Of a stretch of 64,000 bases of DNA, positions 48,696 to 59,600 are shown piece after piece. Within the stretch, counting starts at the first letter, position 1, and every line of letters begins with the position of its first letter. This DNA is from Kitagawia praeruptora (Eukaryota > Streptophyta > Magnoliopsida > Apiales > Apiaceae), in assembly GCA_037693485.1 (NCBI GenBank), contig CM075350.1:128276001-128340000 (forward strand), given 5' to 3'. The notes under the pieces were generated by a model. That model was not told the DNA's origin. It saw only the letters and a program-made list of their open reading frames with translations, and searched no databases. The translations under genes and the position numbers were made by a program.

Positions 48696-49986
48696 TGTTA
48701 GTTACAGAGGCATGCCTGTATACATCTAATAACAAGCCTAATTGTTTGTAATGCTTTGCATTACTTACATGACCTCTTAACTGAGGGAACCTCTAGTTGT
48801 AGAGTTTCTGTTTGTATTGTACTTGTAAGAGGCATCAAATCCTAGTTGTGTAACTGCACAAATAGAGTCTAGAATAATGCTTGAAAGAAGTTCCATGGTT
48901 CATGCCTCAAGCAAGGAGTTAAAGACTGCCAAATAATCACAGTTGGGATTTGAAGAAATGAAGAATTTGCCTAAGTACCAATTCGAGAAGTATATTTGTC
49001 TATTCGAGAAGTCCAGCATTCGAGAAGTCAGAGATTCGATATCTCAAGACACTATTCGATATCTCTGAATACACTGTTCGATATCTCATTCGATATCTCA
49101 GGGATTCGATATGTCTACTACTCTATTCGAGATCTCAAGAAGTCAACAAGTCAAGATGGTATTCGAGTTCTCAAAGAGTCAACAAGTCAAAGTTCCATTC
49201 GATATCTCAAAGACTCAGAAAGCTATTCGACAACTCAAGGATTCGATAAGTCAAATGCTCTATTCGACAACTCAAGGAATCCTGATGGAAAAGAGCTATT
49301 CGAGAAGTGGTTCGATATGTCACTATAACAGTATTCGAGAACTCAGAGTTATCGATCAAGTCAATTCTAGTTCTCGAATCACTTACTTAGTCACTTCTCG
49401 AATACATTCTTGGAGACAAAATACTGAAGAAATTGTACAAGTCAGAAACCTGCAACAAGCCAATGCACTTTATGGACCACAATCTGTAACGTGCTCTGGA
49501 AAGCCTACAAGGAAGCTTGGAGAGATATAGAAGAGACAAGGAGCTAAAGAAGTGGATCTAAACAGGCTTTGCAAAGTCAAATCTGTAACCGTTTGGACGC
49601 TTACTCAAAAAGGATAGACAGACTAGAAAGTAATTTGTTTAGCTACCTTATTTGTAGTAAGCAGGCTGTATCCATGTTCTATAAGGACACAGCCTCACTT
49701 CATAACTTAGAAACTTTTGTGAGTCTAGTTTTTCATACACTGTAAGCTATATCTCTCTGAGAAAAACGAAGCTGAGAATACTACCATTTGTATTCACAGA
49801 TTGTAGCAACCTTTATCTAATATACATTAGATTAAAGTGATATTGTGTCTTGTGTTGTTTATTTATCCGCACCTTCACTTCTACACACACAGGCACTTAT
49901 CTGCTACATAGACTCAATCAAGAAAAGTTCAAGAATCCATTCACCCCCCCCCCTCTGTATTCTTTTACCGTATTCAATACTCAACA
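48696..49986 (+). repeat. 5' LTR of the Sirevirus-like element
   Basis: 1291 bp, TGTTAG...CAACA. Bases 48980-49402 hold about 17 forward ATTCGA/GTTCGA motifs (ATTCGATATCTC, ATTCGAGAAGTC types) and three inverse ones. Seven of these are TTCNNGAA (for example 48982, 49003, 49019, 49299, 49334, 49371, 49395). Confidence 0.95.
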
Positions 49987-49988
49987 AG

Positions 49989-50000
49989 TGGTATCAGAGC
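49989..50000 (+). promoter_or_regulatory. Primer-binding site of the Sirevirus-like element
   Basis: TGGTATCAGAGC, complementary to initiator methionine tRNA, two bases after the LTR. The Gag ATG follows only 32 bases later. Confidence 0.95.
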
Positions 50001-50031
50001 GGACTGTTTATTCAAAAACAGAGAAACGATC

Positions 50032-52539
50032 ATGAGTTCGAATACACCAAAGACTACAGGAACGGTGAAGGTCCCTAAGTTTGATAAAGAAAACTTCAAC
50101 CTCTGGAAGATAAAGATGATGTTGTTCATCAAAGCCTCTCATCCCTTGTATCCTGAGATTCTCAAGAATGGTCCTTTTGTTCCACAACAAGAGATACCAG
50201 AGAAGACTGTTGGAACCATAACAATCCCTAGAGCTTATGAGGCCAAGGATCCATCAAAGTGGACAGAGTCAGAAAGGGAGAAGGTTGCTCTTGACAGCCA
50301 CCTCATGTTGCTCATCATTGATTCCATGGATATGTCAATGTTTGCAAACATTGCATCATGCACGTCTGCTAAAGAGATGTGGGATCACATTGAGGTGTTG
50401 TGTGAAGGGACTGATGAGGTTAAAGAAAACAGGAAACAGATACTGGTCACACAGTATGAAGCTTTCATGGCACAGCCCAAGGAAAGCATCACTGAGATGT
50501 TTGAAAGGTTTCACAAGCTAGTTACTGAGTTGCAGATGAATGGAAAGGTTTACAGCACCAAGGAGTTAAATATGAAATTTCTGTTGTCTTCACCAAATCA
50601 TCTGGAGCAAAGAGTCATTTCCCTTAGAGAGAGAGATTTGAACAAAGTCACCTATGATGTACTCTATGGAGTCCTAAAGACTCATGAACTTGAGTTGCTT
50701 CAGAAGAGGGCTATCCAAGCCAACCAAGGTAGGATGATAAACACATCATGTGCCTTGATTGTCAACAAATCCATTCTGGACCTAGAAGCATCTACAAGCC
50801 AACTAAGGATAGAGGAGGTGGCAGATGATGAAGAAACTGAAGCTGGGGTGAGTGAACCTGTTGAGGAAAAGGAGGAAGAAGAAGAGGAGTTTTACACTCT
50901 GGAAGAACTTGATTGGATGGAAAATACTTCATATGCTTTCATGGCCAGAAAATTTCCAAACATCAGATTTAAAAGAAATCAACCCTTCAAACCCAAAACT
51001 CAAAACCATTCAGCCAACAAGAACAAGGCACCTGTGAAACCAAACAGAAATAAGTTCAAAACCGGTTATGTGGATAGGTCATCTGTAAGGTGTTATAGAT
51101 GCAATGACCTAGGGCATTTTGCCAGTGAATGCAAGAAGCCTAAAAAGAAGGATAGAGATTATCTTGAGCTAGAAGCTAAGTATGAGGCCCTTCTGAAAAA
51201 GCAGACACATGGTAAGGCCTACATAGCTGAAGGGAAGTGTTGGGATGATTCTGAGAGTGATGAAGAGGAACAAGAATTCTGCAATTATGCCTTGATGGCC
51301 AACTCCAAGGATGACTCATCTTCATCTGATTCTCAGGTACCATCTCTCACTACTATAGACATGTCTGTTTCTGAATACAAATCCATGATTGAACAATTAT
51401 CTGTTGAAATGTTTAATATTCATACTAGTATGACTGCTGCTAATGAGGAGATTGCTAAACTGTCTACTAGAAATGAAGTATTAACCAAAAAGAATGAGGA
51501 ACTTGAGCTAACTGCTATGCAAGTAGAAAACCTTAAGAAAGAAGTTGAATATTTGGAGAACAAGGTTCTATGTGCTAGTCAAGTAGAGAAGGCTCTTAGG
51601 GATGAATTAGCTGAGAATGAATTCAAACTTAAAACTTTCAAGAAATCATCTGGTTTAGTGCAATCCTACTGTGAGAAAATTGAAGCTAAACCCAAAGCAG
51701 CTATTGGACTTGACTATGACTCTCTCAAACAAAGGAAAGGCTATGCTGTCATTGAAGAGGACACAACTGTTCATGAGAAAGTGCCTCACATTTTGAGAAA
51801 AACTGAAAATCCAATTTTTAAGGAATCAACATTTGAAATTGATGAGGATGCCTTACTCATCAAGCAAATGTTGAATGATGAGGATGAGGCACAATCTAGT
51901 GAACAGCAAGCATCCTCTAAGGGTGAGAGTGTCAAGTCAAAGACCAAGAAGCCAGTAGTTGATAGGCCAAGACCTAAGAAGTTTGTTAAGTTTGTATCAG
52001 CTGGGAAGAGTGAATCAGAAAAGGAAGTGACTAAAAAGAAACAGAACAGAAATGGCAAGTTAGGGATTAACAAGGATAACAACTATGCTTATATGCCTAA
52101 TGCCCCTAGGAAAACTTGTCAGAATTGTTTCAGTACCAATCATTTAACTCATGCATGCAAGAAACCTGTTGGTAGTGTGTCTAAACCTTTCTATGATTGT
52201 TCTGTGCCTCTAAGACATAGAGATGCACCCTTCTGTGATAAATTTGACTGTATGCCATGCAATATGAATGTTATGACTAGTTGTTTTAATTTAAGAAGAC
52301 AGTTCATTGATGGTTGTATCAGTCACAATTCTCACACACACTACACAAGGTCAAAGTCTTCAAGTCCTCCTAAAGCTAGGAAGGTACCTTTGTCACCTAA
52401 GTCTGAAACCTCAGGTTCTAAGACTTCCAACAGTGACAAGAAGACTGATACTAAGAAAGTTAACAAGCATGTTGTTTATGATAAAACTGTCTCTAAGTCA
52501 CATGGACCCAAACTTGTTTGGGTACCAAAGGAAAAGTAA
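50032..52539 (+). CDS. gag: Copia (Sirevirus-like) Gag, 835 aa
   Basis: ATG 50032 to TAA 52537-52539. The N-terminal capsid-like region (KFDKENFNLWKIKMMLFIKA, CTSAKEMWDHIEVLCEG) spans about residues 15-230. CCHC knuckle one, CYRCNDLGHFASEC, is near residue 355. An acidic and coiled-coil region follows (about 440-560). Knuckle two, CQNCFSTNHLTHAC, is near residue 695, a CX2C-type variant lacking the usual glycine. The end is GPKLVWVPKEK. Large two-knuckle Gags are typical of Sireviruses. It assembles particles and packages RNA. The pol frame begins before the stop, in the -1 frame, with a 22-base overlap. Confidence 0.95.
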   Translation: MSSNTPKTTGTVKVPKFDKENFNLWKIKMMLFIKASHPLYPEILKNGPFVPQQEIPEKTVGTITIPRAYEAKDPSKWTESEREKVALDSHLMLLIIDSMDMSMFANIASCTSAKEMWDHIEVLCEGTDEVKENRKQILVTQYEAFMAQPKESITEMFERFHKLVTELQMNGKVYSTKELNMKFLLSSPNHLEQRVISLRERDLNKVTYDVLYGVLKTHELELLQKRAIQANQGRMINTSCALIVNKSILDLEASTSQLRIEEVADDEETEAGVSEPVEEKEEEEEEFYTLEELDWMENTSYAFMARKFPNIRFKRNQPFKPKTQNHSANKNKAPVKPNRNKFKTGYVDRSSVRCYRCNDLGHFASECKKPKKKDRDYLELEAKYEALLKKQTHGKAYIAEGKCWDDSESDEEEQEFCNYALMANSKDDSSSSDSQVPSLTTIDMSVSEYKSMIEQLSVEMFNIHTSMTAANEEIAKLSTRNEVLTKKNEELELTAMQVENLKKEVEYLENKVLCASQVEKALRDELAENEFKLKTFKKSSGLVQSYCEKIEAKPKAAIGLDYDSLKQRKGYAVIEEDTTVHEKVPHILRKTENPIFKESTFEIDEDALLIKQMLNDEDEAQSSEQQASSKGESVKSKTKKPVVDRPRPKKFVKFVSAGKSESEKEVTKKKQNRNGKLGINKDNNYAYMPNAPRKTCQNCFSTNHLTHACKKPVGSVSKPFYDCSVPLRHRDAPFCDKFDCMPCNMNVMTSCFNLRRQFIDGCISHNSHTHYTRSKSSSPPKARKVPLSPKSETSGSKTSNSDKKTDTKKVNKHVVYDKTVSKSHGPKLVWVPKEK

Positions 52540-55500
52540 TACCTTTGTGGTTGCAGGGCAAAGAAAGTGAGAAGAAAGTCATGTGGATTTTGGACAGTGG
52601 ATGCTCAAATCATATGACTGGTGATATGGCCCTGCTATCACAGTATGAGGAAAAGGCTGGCCCAATGGTTGCTTTTGGAGATGACAGCATGGGTAACACA
52701 TTGGGATATGGCAAGCTGAAAGTTGGAAATGTCATCATTGAAGATGTAGCACTGGTCAAGGGGCTCAAGCATAATCTGTTAAGTGTTGGTCAGTTTACTG
52801 ATAGAGGATTCAAAGTGAATTTTGACAAAGATGAATGTTTGATCACCCACAAGAAGACTGGTGATTTTGCTCTATCTGGAGTAAGGAAGGGAAGCCTGTT
52901 TGTAGCCAATATGGACTCTGCAAACAAGGACAAAAATTGTTGCTTTTACTCAAAAGCATCAAATGAAGATTGTTGGCTGTGGCACAAGAAACTATCACAC
53001 CTGAACTTTAAGGCCATTAATTCTCTAGTCAAAAGAGAGTTAGTGAGAGGCATGCTCACACTTGAATTCTGCCAAGAAGGAGTGTGTGAGGCTTGTCAAA
53101 AAGGAAAAATGAAGAGATCAAGCCACAAGTCAAAGACAGTGACATCTGTAACCAAGCCACTACAACTTATCCATATGGATTTGTTTGGGCCTGTTAACAT
53201 AATGTCACTTGGAAGAAAGAAGTATGCCCTGGTAATGGTTGATGATTTTTCAAGGTATACATGGGTAGAATTTCTGGCATCAAAAGATGAGGCTCCACAA
53301 GTAATCATTGAGCATATAAAGAAAGTTGACAAGGAAGCAAAGGCAAACAATGCAAGTGTGATTGCATTGAGGAGTGATAATGGAACAGAGTTCAGAAATG
53401 CCACACTTGAAGCATTCTGCAAAGAGAATGGCATTTCTCAGCAATTCTCAGCTCCAAGGACTCCACAACAAAATGGAGTTGTTGAGAGAAAGAATAGAAC
53501 TCTAATTGAGGCTGCTAGAACAATGTTACTTGATGCAAAAATGCCCACATGTTTTTGGGCTGAGGCTGTGAGCACTGCATGCTATATTCAGAACAGAACC
53601 CTCATCAACAAAAACACTGGAAAGACTCCTTACAACTTGATGACTGGAAAGAAGCCTACACTGAAGTATATTCATACTTTTGGAAGCAAATGCTTTGTAC
53701 TTAAGGACAATTCTGAATATGTTGGAAAGTTTGATGCAAAAGCATTTGAAGGAATTTTTCTTGGCTATTCTATGGAAAGAATTGCATACAAGGTTTATGT
53801 CATCAGTCAAAAGAAAGTTATGGAAAGCACAGATGTAACATTTGATGACAGCAAACTACCTGGACTAGAAGAAGCCAATGATGAAGACAAAGATCCATTG
53901 AAGTTTGATAATCTAGATGATTCTGATGAAGAGACTGAAACTAGAGTTGAAACTCAAGTTCAACAAACTCAAGTGAATAATGATACAAGAGAAGAATTTG
54001 TGCCAATCAATAGTGAAGAAACAAGCATCCAAGACACACCTGTGAGTAATGGCAACTTCACAGGGGGAGGAAATGAGGATGATCATGATGAGGATGATGA
54101 AGCAACATCAAGGATGAGAAATCAGGCTGAACACTCAAGGAAATGGGATAGATCACACACTGCAGAGCAAATCATTGGAGATCCTAATGCAGGAGTAAGG
54201 ACTAGGAGAGCAACTCAAAATGAGTGCCTCTATGGATGTTTTCTATCACAAGTTGAGCCTAAGAAACTTGATGATGCATTGTTGGATCCAGATTGGATTA
54301 TTGCCATGCAAGAGGAGCTGAATCAATTTGAAAGGAACAAAGTATGGGAACTTGTGCCTGCACCAAAGAATAGAACCATTGTTGGAACAAAATGGGTCCT
54401 GAAGAATAAGATGGATGAAGATGGTGTAATAATAAGAAACAAAGCAAGGCTGGTTGCAAAAGGATACTCTCAACAGGAAGGCATTGATTATGATGAGACA
54501 TTTGCCCCTGTTGCTAGATTGGAAGCCATTAGAATATTCTTGGCATTTGCTGCTCATTCAAACTTTAAAGTTTATCAAATGGATGTCAAGAGTGCATTTC
54601 TAAATGGAGAGTTGGAAGAAGAGGTTTATGTGCAACAACCACCTGGCTTTGAGGATCCACATTTCCCAGAATTTGTCTACAGATTGCTTAAGGCACTGTA
54701 TGGACTTAAGCAAGCTCCAAGAGCATGGTATGATACTCTATCACAATTTCTTCTTGAAAATCAATTCACTCGAGGCACATTGGACAAGACACTGTTTTAC
54801 AAGAAGCATGGTGATGATATGATCCTAGTTCAAATCTATGTGGATGATATCATTTTTGGTTCTACAAATGAGAAACTGTGTGAGAAATTTTCTAAACTCA
54901 TGCAGAGCAGATATGAGATGAGTATGATGGGAGAGTTGACATTCTTTCTAGGGTTGCAAGTCAGTCAAAGGAAGGATGGTATCTTTATCAGTCAAACCAA
55001 GTACATCAAGGATTTATTGAAGAAGTTTGACTTGGAAGATTGTTCACCTGCCAAGACACCCATGGCCACTGCCACTAAATTGGATGAAGATGCTAAAGGC
55101 AAGAAAGTAGATATCTCAGTCTACAGAGGCATGGTTGGTTCTCTACTCTACCTCACTGCAAGTAGGCCAGACATCATGTTTGCTACATGCTTGTGTGCAA
55201 GGTTTCAATCAAATCCAAAGGAATCACATTTGATTGCAATAAAAAGGATCTTTAGATATCTGAAGGGCACTCCTAACTTGGGATTATGGTACCCTAAGGA
55301 CACAGGGTTCAATCTGGTTGGCTACTCTGATGCTGATTATGCTGGATGCAGAGTGGATAGGAAAAGCACCTCAGGAAGCTGCCAGTTTCTTGGACAAAGG
55401 TTAGTTTCTTGGTATAGCAAGAAGCAACAATCTGTGTCAACTTCTACAGCTGAGGCTGAATACATAGCTGCTGGAAGTTGCTGTGCTCAAGTGCTTTGGA

Positions 55501-55790
55501 TTAGAAATCAACTTAGAGATTATGGACTTGTGTTGGAAAGAATTCCAATCATGTGTGACAACACAAGTGCAATCTCTATAGTTGCCAATCCTGTCAATCA
55601 TTCTAGAACAAAGCACATTGACATCAGATATCATTTCATAAGAGAACATGCAACTAATGGAACCATTGAGTTGCATTATGTCTCTACAGATAAACAACTA
55701 GCTGATATATTCACTAAGCCATTAGATGAAGCCACCTTCACAAGGTTGGTAAGTGAGATTGGAATGCTGAATTCTTCAGATTCTGGCTAA
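52518..55790 (+). CDS. pol: Copia Pol: protease, integrase, RT, RNase H
   Basis: The frame is open from 52518 (no ATG; a TTG begins the open stretch) to TAA 55788-55790. Domains in order: aspartic protease WILDSGCSNHMTGD (about residue 23); HHCC zinc region WHKKLSHLN...CEACQKGK; integrase core HMDLFGP, ALRSDNGTEF and PQQNGVVERKNRTL; RT with YQMDVKSAFLNGELEEEVY, ALYGLKQAPRAWYD and YVDDIIFGS; and RNase H GYSDADYAGC, STAEAEYIAAG, CDNTSAISI, ending DIFTKPLDEATF. Every catalytic motif I looked for is present. It is probably made as a Gag-Pol fusion by -1 frameshifting, since it has no obvious own start. The integrase-before-RT order defines Ty1/copia. Confidence 0.95.
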   Translation: MGTKGKVIPLWLQGKESEKKVMWILDSGCSNHMTGDMALLSQYEEKAGPMVAFGDDSMGNTLGYGKLKVGNVIIEDVALVKGLKHNLLSVGQFTDRGFKVNFDKDECLITHKKTGDFALSGVRKGSLFVANMDSANKDKNCCFYSKASNEDCWLWHKKLSHLNFKAINSLVKRELVRGMLTLEFCQEGVCEACQKGKMKRSSHKSKTVTSVTKPLQLIHMDLFGPVNIMSLGRKKYALVMVDDFSRYTWVEFLASKDEAPQVIIEHIKKVDKEAKANNASVIALRSDNGTEFRNATLEAFCKENGISQQFSAPRTPQQNGVVERKNRTLIEAARTMLLDAKMPTCFWAEAVSTACYIQNRTLINKNTGKTPYNLMTGKKPTLKYIHTFGSKCFVLKDNSEYVGKFDAKAFEGIFLGYSMERIAYKVYVISQKKVMESTDVTFDDSKLPGLEEANDEDKDPLKFDNLDDSDEETETRVETQVQQTQVNNDTREEFVPINSEETSIQDTPVSNGNFTGGGNEDDHDEDDEATSRMRNQAEHSRKWDRSHTAEQIIGDPNAGVRTRRATQNECLYGCFLSQVEPKKLDDALLDPDWIIAMQEELNQFERNKVWELVPAPKNRTIVGTKWVLKNKMDEDGVIIRNKARLVAKGYSQQEGIDYDETFAPVARLEAIRIFLAFAAHSNFKVYQMDVKSAFLNGELEEEVYVQQPPGFEDPHFPEFVYRLLKALYGLKQAPRAWYDTLSQFLLENQFTRGTLDKTLFYKKHGDDMILVQIYVDDIIFGSTNEKLCEKFSKLMQSRYEMSMMGELTFFLGLQVSQRKDGIFISQTKYIKDLLKKFDLEDCSPAKTPMATATKLDEDAKGKKVDISVYRGMVGSLLYLTASRPDIMFATCLCARFQSNPKESHLIAIKRIFRYLKGTPNLGLWYPKDTGFNLVGYSDADYAGCRVDRKSTSGSCQFLGQRLVSWYSKKQQSVSTSTAEAEYIAAGSCCAQVLWIRNQLRDYGLVLERIPIMCDNTSAISIVANPVNHSRTKHIDIRYHFIREHATNGTIELHYVSTDKQLADIFTKPLDEATFTRLVSEIGMLNSSDSG

Positions 55791-56635
55791 GTGAATACAC
55801 CATCTAGATTGTTGCAGCAGTAAACACTTACTTTATCTAAATTCTCAATATTTTTGGAGTAAGTGTTGGCTGAAATATGATTTATAAATATTTCAAATCT
55901 GTTGCATATGTTGAAAATCATATTTTTATTAACTTAAAATTTCTATGAAATTTTGAGAAAATCACTATTTGATTTGCTAGGATATTTTTCAATGAATATG
56001 TCTGGTAGATTTTAAAAAGATAGTGAAAATCAAATTTTTATGAGTGATGGGTATAGTTCGATAAGTCAGACTTCTCGAATGATTCACTATTCGACATCTC
56101 TAATAAGTCTCATTAGAGTACTCTTGAGTTCTCGAATAGAGTCTTTCTGAGATATCGAATAGAGGAATTATTGACTTCTCGAATATAGTAACTGAGTTCT
56201 CGAATGATTGAGTTCTCGAACACTATATTTGAGTTCTCGAATCGTTTGAAAAGGCTGAATTCTCGCTGAATTTTAACCGATTTTGGATTTTTATCTAAAA
56301 ATTTAATTCACTCATAAAAACACATTTTATTTAATTTAGAATTATTTCTAAGTTAGATAACTGCCAGCTGTGAGTTTCTATCTGCTTGAGTTATCGATTA
56401 AGCCATTCTTGACTTCTCGAATAGTTGTTTTCTACTTCTCGAATGCCTGACTTGTCGATACAAAACAGTCTGCTAATCGACAATTCAAGTACTTCATACT
56501 TATACAACCTCACATCTATTCGATTCATTTCATTCGATTTCTCAAGCATCTACACTCTCTAAACCCCTGAAACCCTAGCTACGAAAAGCCAAATTTCTTC
56601 TTCAACCTTCAATTTCTTTTCTCTCTTCTACACAA
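55791..56635 (+). promoter_or_regulatory. Pol-ORF3 spacer with inverse TTCTCGAA array and leader-like end
   Basis: Eight TTCTCGAA motifs (56072, 56129, 56176, 56197, 56213, 56234, 56414, 56436), mostly as GAGTTCTCGAAT or GACTTCTCGAAT, with a few TTCGA words in the other direction. From about 56500 the sequence becomes CT-rich with GAAACCCTAGC (56568-56579) just before the ORF3 ATG, resembling a plant 5' leader. The spacer could hold a promoter or splice acceptor for ORF3; neither is proven. Confidence 0.5.
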
Positions 56636-59600
56636 ATGGCAACAGTAAAGTTTAACACCAACTTCATCGCACTCACTAGTGATGTTGAAGCACCCAATGC
56701 CAATTTCAAGTGCTTTGTGAAATGGATGGCTGAGTCATATATCAAGGATGCACTCTCTGCCAACCCAACTCTGTATCTCGATATTCTGGAACAATTCTGG
56801 AGTACTGCTATTGTGGAGGTTGTAGCCCTGGAAAACGCAATCACTTCATATGTCATCTACTGCAAGGTTCAAGATAAGGAAATCACTATCACTACTGTAG
56901 ACATGAACCAAGCACTAGGCCTACAACAAGAGTCATTTGACAGACTGGCCACTAATGCAGAGTTGGAGGAATTCTTTGAGTTCATAAACTACTCAGATGG
57001 GATTAACCTTGGAAAGCTAAACAGAAAGAATCTGAGAAAGGAGTGGAGTTATGTGTTTGCAACTCTTCTTCAAGTCTTCACTGCCAGGAAATCAAGCTTT
57101 GACCAAATCAGTGCACCTGTGCAGCAAATTGGATATGCTTTGGCCTATGGAAAGAAGATAGATGTTGGCCAAATCATACTTCAAGAATTATATGGGAGAC
57201 TTGGTAAGAACACAACCAAGAGAGGTACTGATATTTTCTTCCCTCGCTTTATTCAATCTGTACTTAATTATAAAAATGCTTCATTGATTGAATTGCCTGG
57301 GATTGATAAAAATAAAATAGGCTATCCTAAGTCCATGACCAAACTCATTTTTGGTAACTTGGAAACTAGGAATGATGTGGATGTAAGACTGAACATAACT
57401 CCCCATATGGAGAGTTTGTTTAAGACTTACCCCCACAACATGCCAACATTTGATGCAAAATCTAAGTTAGCACAGCCCAAGCAAGTAGAACAAAAAGCTA
57501 ACCCAAGGCCTGCTAACCAACCCTCTCAACCAAACACTCTACCTCTTACTGAGCCAACTGCATCATCCTCTCAAAAGGGTGATGTTAGTAAAAAGAAGAG
57601 AAAGGAAGTAATGTCTGCACCTTTAAATATCTTGTCTGAAGCAGCATTAGCTGTTGAATTAGGCCTAGGAAGTGAGGAACCTGAGTTACCCTTACACAGA
57701 ACAAAGAAGAAGAAAACTAAGACCACCTCTTCAGTCACACAAATGGCTGAAGTTGTAAAATCAGGGGCACACAGCTCACTAGGTGTATCCTCTCAACAGG
57801 GTGCACCTATAGAATCAAGCATTCTCCCCAATGCACCTTCTTGTATAGAGTCAGCACATGGGAGTGATAAGGCTGGCACAACACTGAGTGGAGAGCACAT
57901 CACTTTTGAAACTCCCTCTATCTCTCAGGGGGAGTTGCCAAAATCTACTCTAAAACACACTTCTCTTCCAGAATCTAACACTGAAATTTCTTTGGAACCT
58001 GCAACTCAGGCAACTGAGATGCAAGGCATTGATCATCAAGAATTCCTTTCTCTTGATGAGCCAATAATTTCAAGTGACTTAGTGCATGACACTTTGTTCA
58101 CCACTCAGAACCCACATTTAGATGGTGAGGGAATGCATGCTGAGGCATATCCTGATGACACCATCACAAACACAGAGGTTCCCCTAGTTTTTACTAGAGA
58201 CTCTGTGCCTGTGTCAACTGCTGGTGTAATTCATCCCACTTCTGTGGTGACACCAGTAGTAGAGTCAATCCATCCGGTTACAGAAGTTGCATCTGTAACT
58301 GAGGAGACTAGCTTGCCTAGCTCTAGCTCTGACTTCATGTCAACATGGCTGAAGCCTGTGCAACATGACAGTGCTTCAGGATCAGGGTCTGTTCCACAAC
58401 AATTGACGGTTGAAGCACTTCAAAGCTTAATTGTGGATCAGATTCCTGAGTTCACAAAGATTGCTCAGCACCTTCTCACTGCAGACATGCCCAATCCAGA
58501 CTATGAGGCTATTCTGTTATGCCATAGGGATGATGTGGAAGTGCAGAAGTCAAAGATCATTGATGATGCTGAGAGAAATGGCAACATAGATGCCTGGTTG
58601 CAAGGAAAATATGATATTACTCTCGATGAAGCACTTCAGTATCTCAGGGAGGAATACATCACTTCACTGGGCTCCAATGCAAAATCCCTGTCAGCTGGTG
58701 AAGTGTATGAAGCTGTAAATGACTCCTACAAGGGTTTCCTCAAGGCTGCACACTATCTTGGCAAGGGAGTCAAAACTGAAGTCAACAGGGTGTGTGATAA
58801 GACAGCCACTTCAGTAGCAGAAGTCAAGAGGGCCTTTGATGCTAAATTTCCTCAATTGGACAGTGTGTTCAAGGACATCAAACACTGCAACTCTACCTGC
58901 ACTCAGGTGGACAATGGGCTGGCTGTGCTAAAAGATGTTGTCACAGGTCTGGGGCATAAATTTCAGAATCTTTCTGACCAGACTACAGATGCCAATGCCA
59001 TGCTGAGGATAATGTTCAAAAATCTTTATGGAGATAGACTAGTGACTGATGTCCCTGTGCATGAATTGTCTAAATATGAAGTGAAGAGGCTGCAGGATCA
59101 ATCTTTATCTGGTTTTAAGGCCAATGAGCTATTCACTAAGGTCAACACTCTTGAGCAGGAGGTAGCTACTCTCACCAAGACCAATGCTCATCTCACAGAC
59201 AAGGTTGCATTGCTAAATGATCAGTTGGACACTCAAGCATCCACCACAGCTGATGTCCTTCTGCATCAACAAACCATGTTAGCTGCAATGATGAAGCATA
59301 TGGGTCTCTCTCTACCTGATGAATCTTCACTCCCAAAGGACATTTCTACAGCCTCTGTGCCTGACAACAAGCCTAAGGGGGAGAAGAAGGCTAGGAACTC
59401 AAATTCAAAGGGGGAGACAAAGGGAGAGAAAGGCATAGTAATCAAAGAGGGTGGTCAACAAAGGGCTTCTAAGTCTCTAGCAAATGTGCCTGGCAAGGGA
59501 AAAGCCAAAGTAGATGAGCCTCCATCTATCTTGCCAGTTGTCACCTTACCAACTGTGCACATCACTACTCCTGGAGGACAAAAGCAATCCATAACTACCA

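Noticed and set aside
48696..48729. C-terminal extension of the LINE frame (VSYRGMPVYI)
   Set aside because: These codons are the first bases of the copia LTR, so they are read-through of an insertion and not part of the original protein.
48996..49530. Two 110- and 139-codon frames repeated in both LTRs (also 61849-62383)
   Set aside because: Produced by the repeated TTCGA words in the LTR; no domain-like composition and they overlap each other.
52539..52565. 21-base mini-intron between gag and pol
   Set aside because: GTAATA...TTGCAG fits the consensus ends but is far below the minimum intron size in plants.
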